Positions 62,013 to 64,000 of a DNA stretch of 64,000 nucleotides are shown here, piece by piece. Numbering within the stretch: position 1 is the stretch's first letter; each line of letters opens with the position of its first letter. Source of the stretch: Dokdonella fugitiva (GTDB lineage Bacteria > Pseudomonadota > Gammaproteobacteria > Xanthomonadales > Rhodanobacteraceae); contig NZ_SLWQ01000004.1 of NCBI RefSeq assembly GCF_004342425.1, positions 97,923 to 161,922 of the forward strand, read 5' to 3'. The notes under the pieces are model-generated. The model was not told the DNA's origin. It saw only the letters and a list, made by a program, of their open reading frames with translations, and searched no databases. Both the position numbers and the translations under genes were made by a program.

Positions 62013-63344
62013 ATGAGATGCCGGATCGCCGCTTTTGCATTCGCCCTCTCGATCGTCGCGACGAGCGCATGCGCGCTCGACGGCGACGCCGACCCGAACT
62101 TCGGTGACGGCGGCCAGGTCGCGATCACGCGACCGAGCGACGGCGGCGGCAACGGCACCAAGCCGACCGGCGACCTGCTGCAGCGCGACGACGGCCGCTA
62201 CCTGTGGGCTGCGCCGCTCGATGACGGTAGCGTATGGGTCGGCCGCTCGCTGCACGATGGATCGCCCGACGCGGCATTCGGTGGCGGCGGACGCGTCACG
62301 CTGCCCGCGTGCGGAGACGCCCGCAACGTGCGCCTCGCCGACGACGGCGCGGGCGGCGCGGTCGTCTGGGCGGGCTCCTGCCTCGTGCGGCTCGATGCCG
62401 ACGGTGCCACCGTCGCCGGCTTCGGCGGCGGCACGGAGGCGCCGCCCAAGGGATTCAACGCGACGGGCTTCGCGCGCGACGCGCAGGACCGTTACGTGCT
62501 CGCCGGCAACGCCGGGCCCCTGGAACTGCGCGTGCATCGCTTCGGCGCGGACGGCATCGCGGACGAATCGTTCGGCACGCACGGCGGCACCGTCGTCGTC
62601 GTGCCGACGACGAACGGCTTCGCCGACATCAACGCGCTCGTCGTGCGTGCGGATGGCCGCATCCTCGTCGGCGGCGATCGCGGCAATACGCACGGGCCGA
62701 ACCTCGTCGTCGTGCAGTTGAACGAGGACGGCACGCCCGACGCGTCATGGGACGGCGACGGCGTCGTCGACCTCGAACCGCCGCCCGGCCATGACCGCCT
62801 CATCGCGAACGCGCTCGCGCTCGACGACGACGGCAGCCTCGTCGTGTCGGGCATGAGCAGCGACGGCGGCGTGAGCTGCTGCCTCATGCTCACGCGCTTC
62901 GATACGAGCGGGCAGATCGTGCCGTCGTTCGGCCTGCGCATCTTCCGCCTGGCCACGCAACCGTCGTTGTTCCCGTTCTTCGAACAGCGCGATGGCGTCG
63001 TGCTCCTGCCGAACCGGCGCATCGTGATGGGCACGATTTCGTTCCCGTTCGGCGCGCCGTTCACGCACCGCACGCAGTACACGCTCGTGCGCACATTCGC
63101 CGATGGCGGCATCGACGCGAGCTTCGGCCACGACGGCTGGAACAGCTACACGATCGCGGACCCGACCGGCGCCGGCCAGACCGGCGATTACGTGCAGATG
63201 CACGCGATCGCCCACGACCGCACCGACGACAGCGTCCTCATGCTCGGTCGCACGTTCTTCGAAGACGACTCCACCGGCGACGATTACGTCACGTTCGTGC
63301 GCGCCCGCTTCGACCTCGTGTTCGCCGACGCGTTCGATCGCTAG
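62013..63344 (+). CDS. secreted delta-60-repeat protein with FADAFDR tail
   Basis: A 443-residue exported protein with signal 'RIAAFAFALSIVATSACA'. The mature part starts with 'DGDADPNFGDGGQVAI', a delta-60 repeat (TIGR02608), and continues with more: 'HDGSPDAAFGGGGRV', 'ADGIADESFGTHGGTV', 'EDGTPDASWDGDGVV', 'ADGGIDASFGHDGW'. Such repeats make propellers in secreted proteins. It ends DLVFADAFDR, a divergent form of the IFxDGF(E/D) tail. GGAGGG precedes the ATG at 62013. Confidence 0.85.
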   Translation: MRCRIAAFAFALSIVATSACALDGDADPNFGDGGQVAITRPSDGGGNGTKPTGDLLQRDDGRYLWAAPLDDGSVWVGRSLHDGSPDAAFGGGGRVTLPACGDARNVRLADDGAGGAVVWAGSCLVRLDADGATVAGFGGGTEAPPKGFNATGFARDAQDRYVLAGNAGPLELRVHRFGADGIADESFGTHGGTVVVVPTTNGFADINALVVRADGRILVGGDRGNTHGPNLVVVQLNEDGTPDASWDGDGVVDLEPPPGHDRLIANALALDDDGSLVVSGMSSDGGVSCCLMLTRFDTSGQIVPSFGLRIFRLATQPSLFPFFEQRDGVVLLPNRRIVMGTISFPFGAPFTHRTQYTLVRTFADGGIDASFGHDGWNSYTIADPTGAGQTGDYVQMHAIAHDRTDDSVLMLGRTFFEDDSTGDDYVTFVRARFDLVFADAFDR

Positions 63345-63370
63345 CCCAGGGCAACCGCCACGCGCGTGTA

Positions 63371-64000
63371 GGGCGGCACGCGCGACGCGCGTGCCGCCGA
63401 AGCGCCGCGATGGTCGGGCGCATTGCAAGATTGCGGCGGGACTCGCGCTACGCGCTCGACCCGCCCTACGAGGTCTTTGCGTTGCTCGCGGTGGGCTGCG
63501 TGTCCACGTGGGGCGGTACGCGCAACGCGCGTGCCACCGAAGCGCCGCGATGGTCACGCGCATCGCAAGATTGCGGCGGGACTCGCGCTGTGCGCTCGAC
63601 CCGCCCTGCGAGGTCCCGATTCATTGCTCGCGATGACCCGCGCACGTGCAGGGCGGCACGCGCGGCGCGCGTGCCGCCGAAGCGCCGCGATGGTCGCGCG
63701 CATCGCAAGATTGCGGCGGGACTCGCGCTGCGCGCTCGACCCGCCCTGCGAGGTCTCGATTCGTTGCTCGCGATGACCCGCGCGCGTGCAGGGCGGCACG
63801 CGCGACGCGCGTGCCGCCGAAGCGCCGCGATGGTCGCGCGCATCGCAAGATTGCGGCGGGACTCGCGCTGTGCGCTCGACCCGCCCTGCGAGGTCCCGAT
63901 TCATTGCTCGCGATGACCCGCGCGCGTGCAGGGCGGCACGCGCGACGCGCGTGCCGCCGAAGCGCCGCGATGGTCGCGCGCATCGCAAGATTGCGGCGGG
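63371..64000. repeat. exact 140-bp tandem repeat array, at least 4.5 copies, truncated by the window
   Basis: Units begin at 63371, 63511, 63651, 63791 and 63931, each exactly 140 bp; the last is cut at 64000. Each unit starts GGGCGGCACGCGC (with variants) and contains a near-perfect 12-bp stem, GGCGGCACGCGC-GAC-GCGCGTGCCGCC. The flanks of the first unit are GTAGGGCGG...CCGCCCTAC (63368-63469), the same ends as the dispersed ~94-bp repeats; later units change these to GCAGGGCGG...CCGCCCTGC, keeping the pairing. No gene is supported inside. Confidence 0.9.

Noticed and set aside
63371..64000. The tandem repeats as a CRISPR array
   Set aside because: The units are 140 bp and identical end to end; there are no short repeats separated by unique spacers and no cas genes.

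Overview
The window is very G+C-rich chromosomal DNA. It reads as a gammaproteobacterium of the order Lysobacterales (Xanthomonadales), most like the Rhodanobacteraceae (Dokdonella/Rudaea type). The evidence is the protein families (DUF1615 lipoprotein, TorF-type porin, DUF4331/HupE cluster), the short REP-like palindromes between genes, and many secreted proteins ending in a short tail of the form IFxDGF(E/D). This placement is inference from the sequence, not from a search.

Layout. 1-9.6 kb: the end of an amidohydrolase, a helical-bundle protein, an XRE regulator, a secreted beta-helix protein, a TorF-type porin, OsmC, an overlapping class IV aminotransferase/sulfotransferase pair, and a proline iminopeptidase. 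9.6-14.7 kb: a DUF1615 lipoprotein, then a tightly overlapping four-gene cluster (DUF4331, HupE/UreJ, a small membrane protein, DUF4198) that looks like a metal-handling operon. 15-29.3 kb: secreted HAF-repeat and beta-helix proteins, a class 3 lipase, DUF5694, two HExxH proteins, a methyltransferase, a PAS-GGDEF cyclase and a two-HKD phospholipase D/cardiolipin synthase-like enzyme.

29.5-33.45 kb: a complete 3,954-bp Tn3-type insertion, with 37-bp terminal inverted repeats starting GGGG and a 5-bp target duplication, splits a DUF2200 gene. The two halves of that gene rejoin in frame once the insert and one duplication are removed. The element has no catalytic transposase. It carries a chimera of the N-terminal part of a Tn3 TnpA and a PIN-like domain, plus two secreted-protein genes, one of them a metzincin protease with the same IFADGF tail as the host's exported proteins.

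33.6-48.6 kb: VOC protein, a GST that seems to have lost its stop codon, two large secreted multidomain proteins (choice-of-anchor J/Fn3/DUF11, and a 1,520-residue BNR protein with five DUF11 repeats), an Asp/Asn hydroxylase-like enzyme, an Hsp20 gene with a heat-shock promoter and a possible RNA thermometer, a response regulator, a Tat-exported M23 protein and a MATE transporter. 48.7-56.8 kb: a type I restriction-modification island in the order hsdR-hsdS-DUF3800-rhuM-hsdM. 57.4-63.3 kb: urocanase (hutU), a 7TM-GGDEF cyclase next to a permuted NlpC/P60-like hydrolase, and a delta-60-repeat secreted protein. The window ends inside an exact 140-bp tandem repeat.

Main themes: a shared C-terminal tail on seven architecturally unrelated exported proteins; a non-autonomous Tn3-type element with a chimeric gene and secreted-protein cargo; and several families of short palindromic repeats, one of which appears to be amplified into the terminal tandem array.
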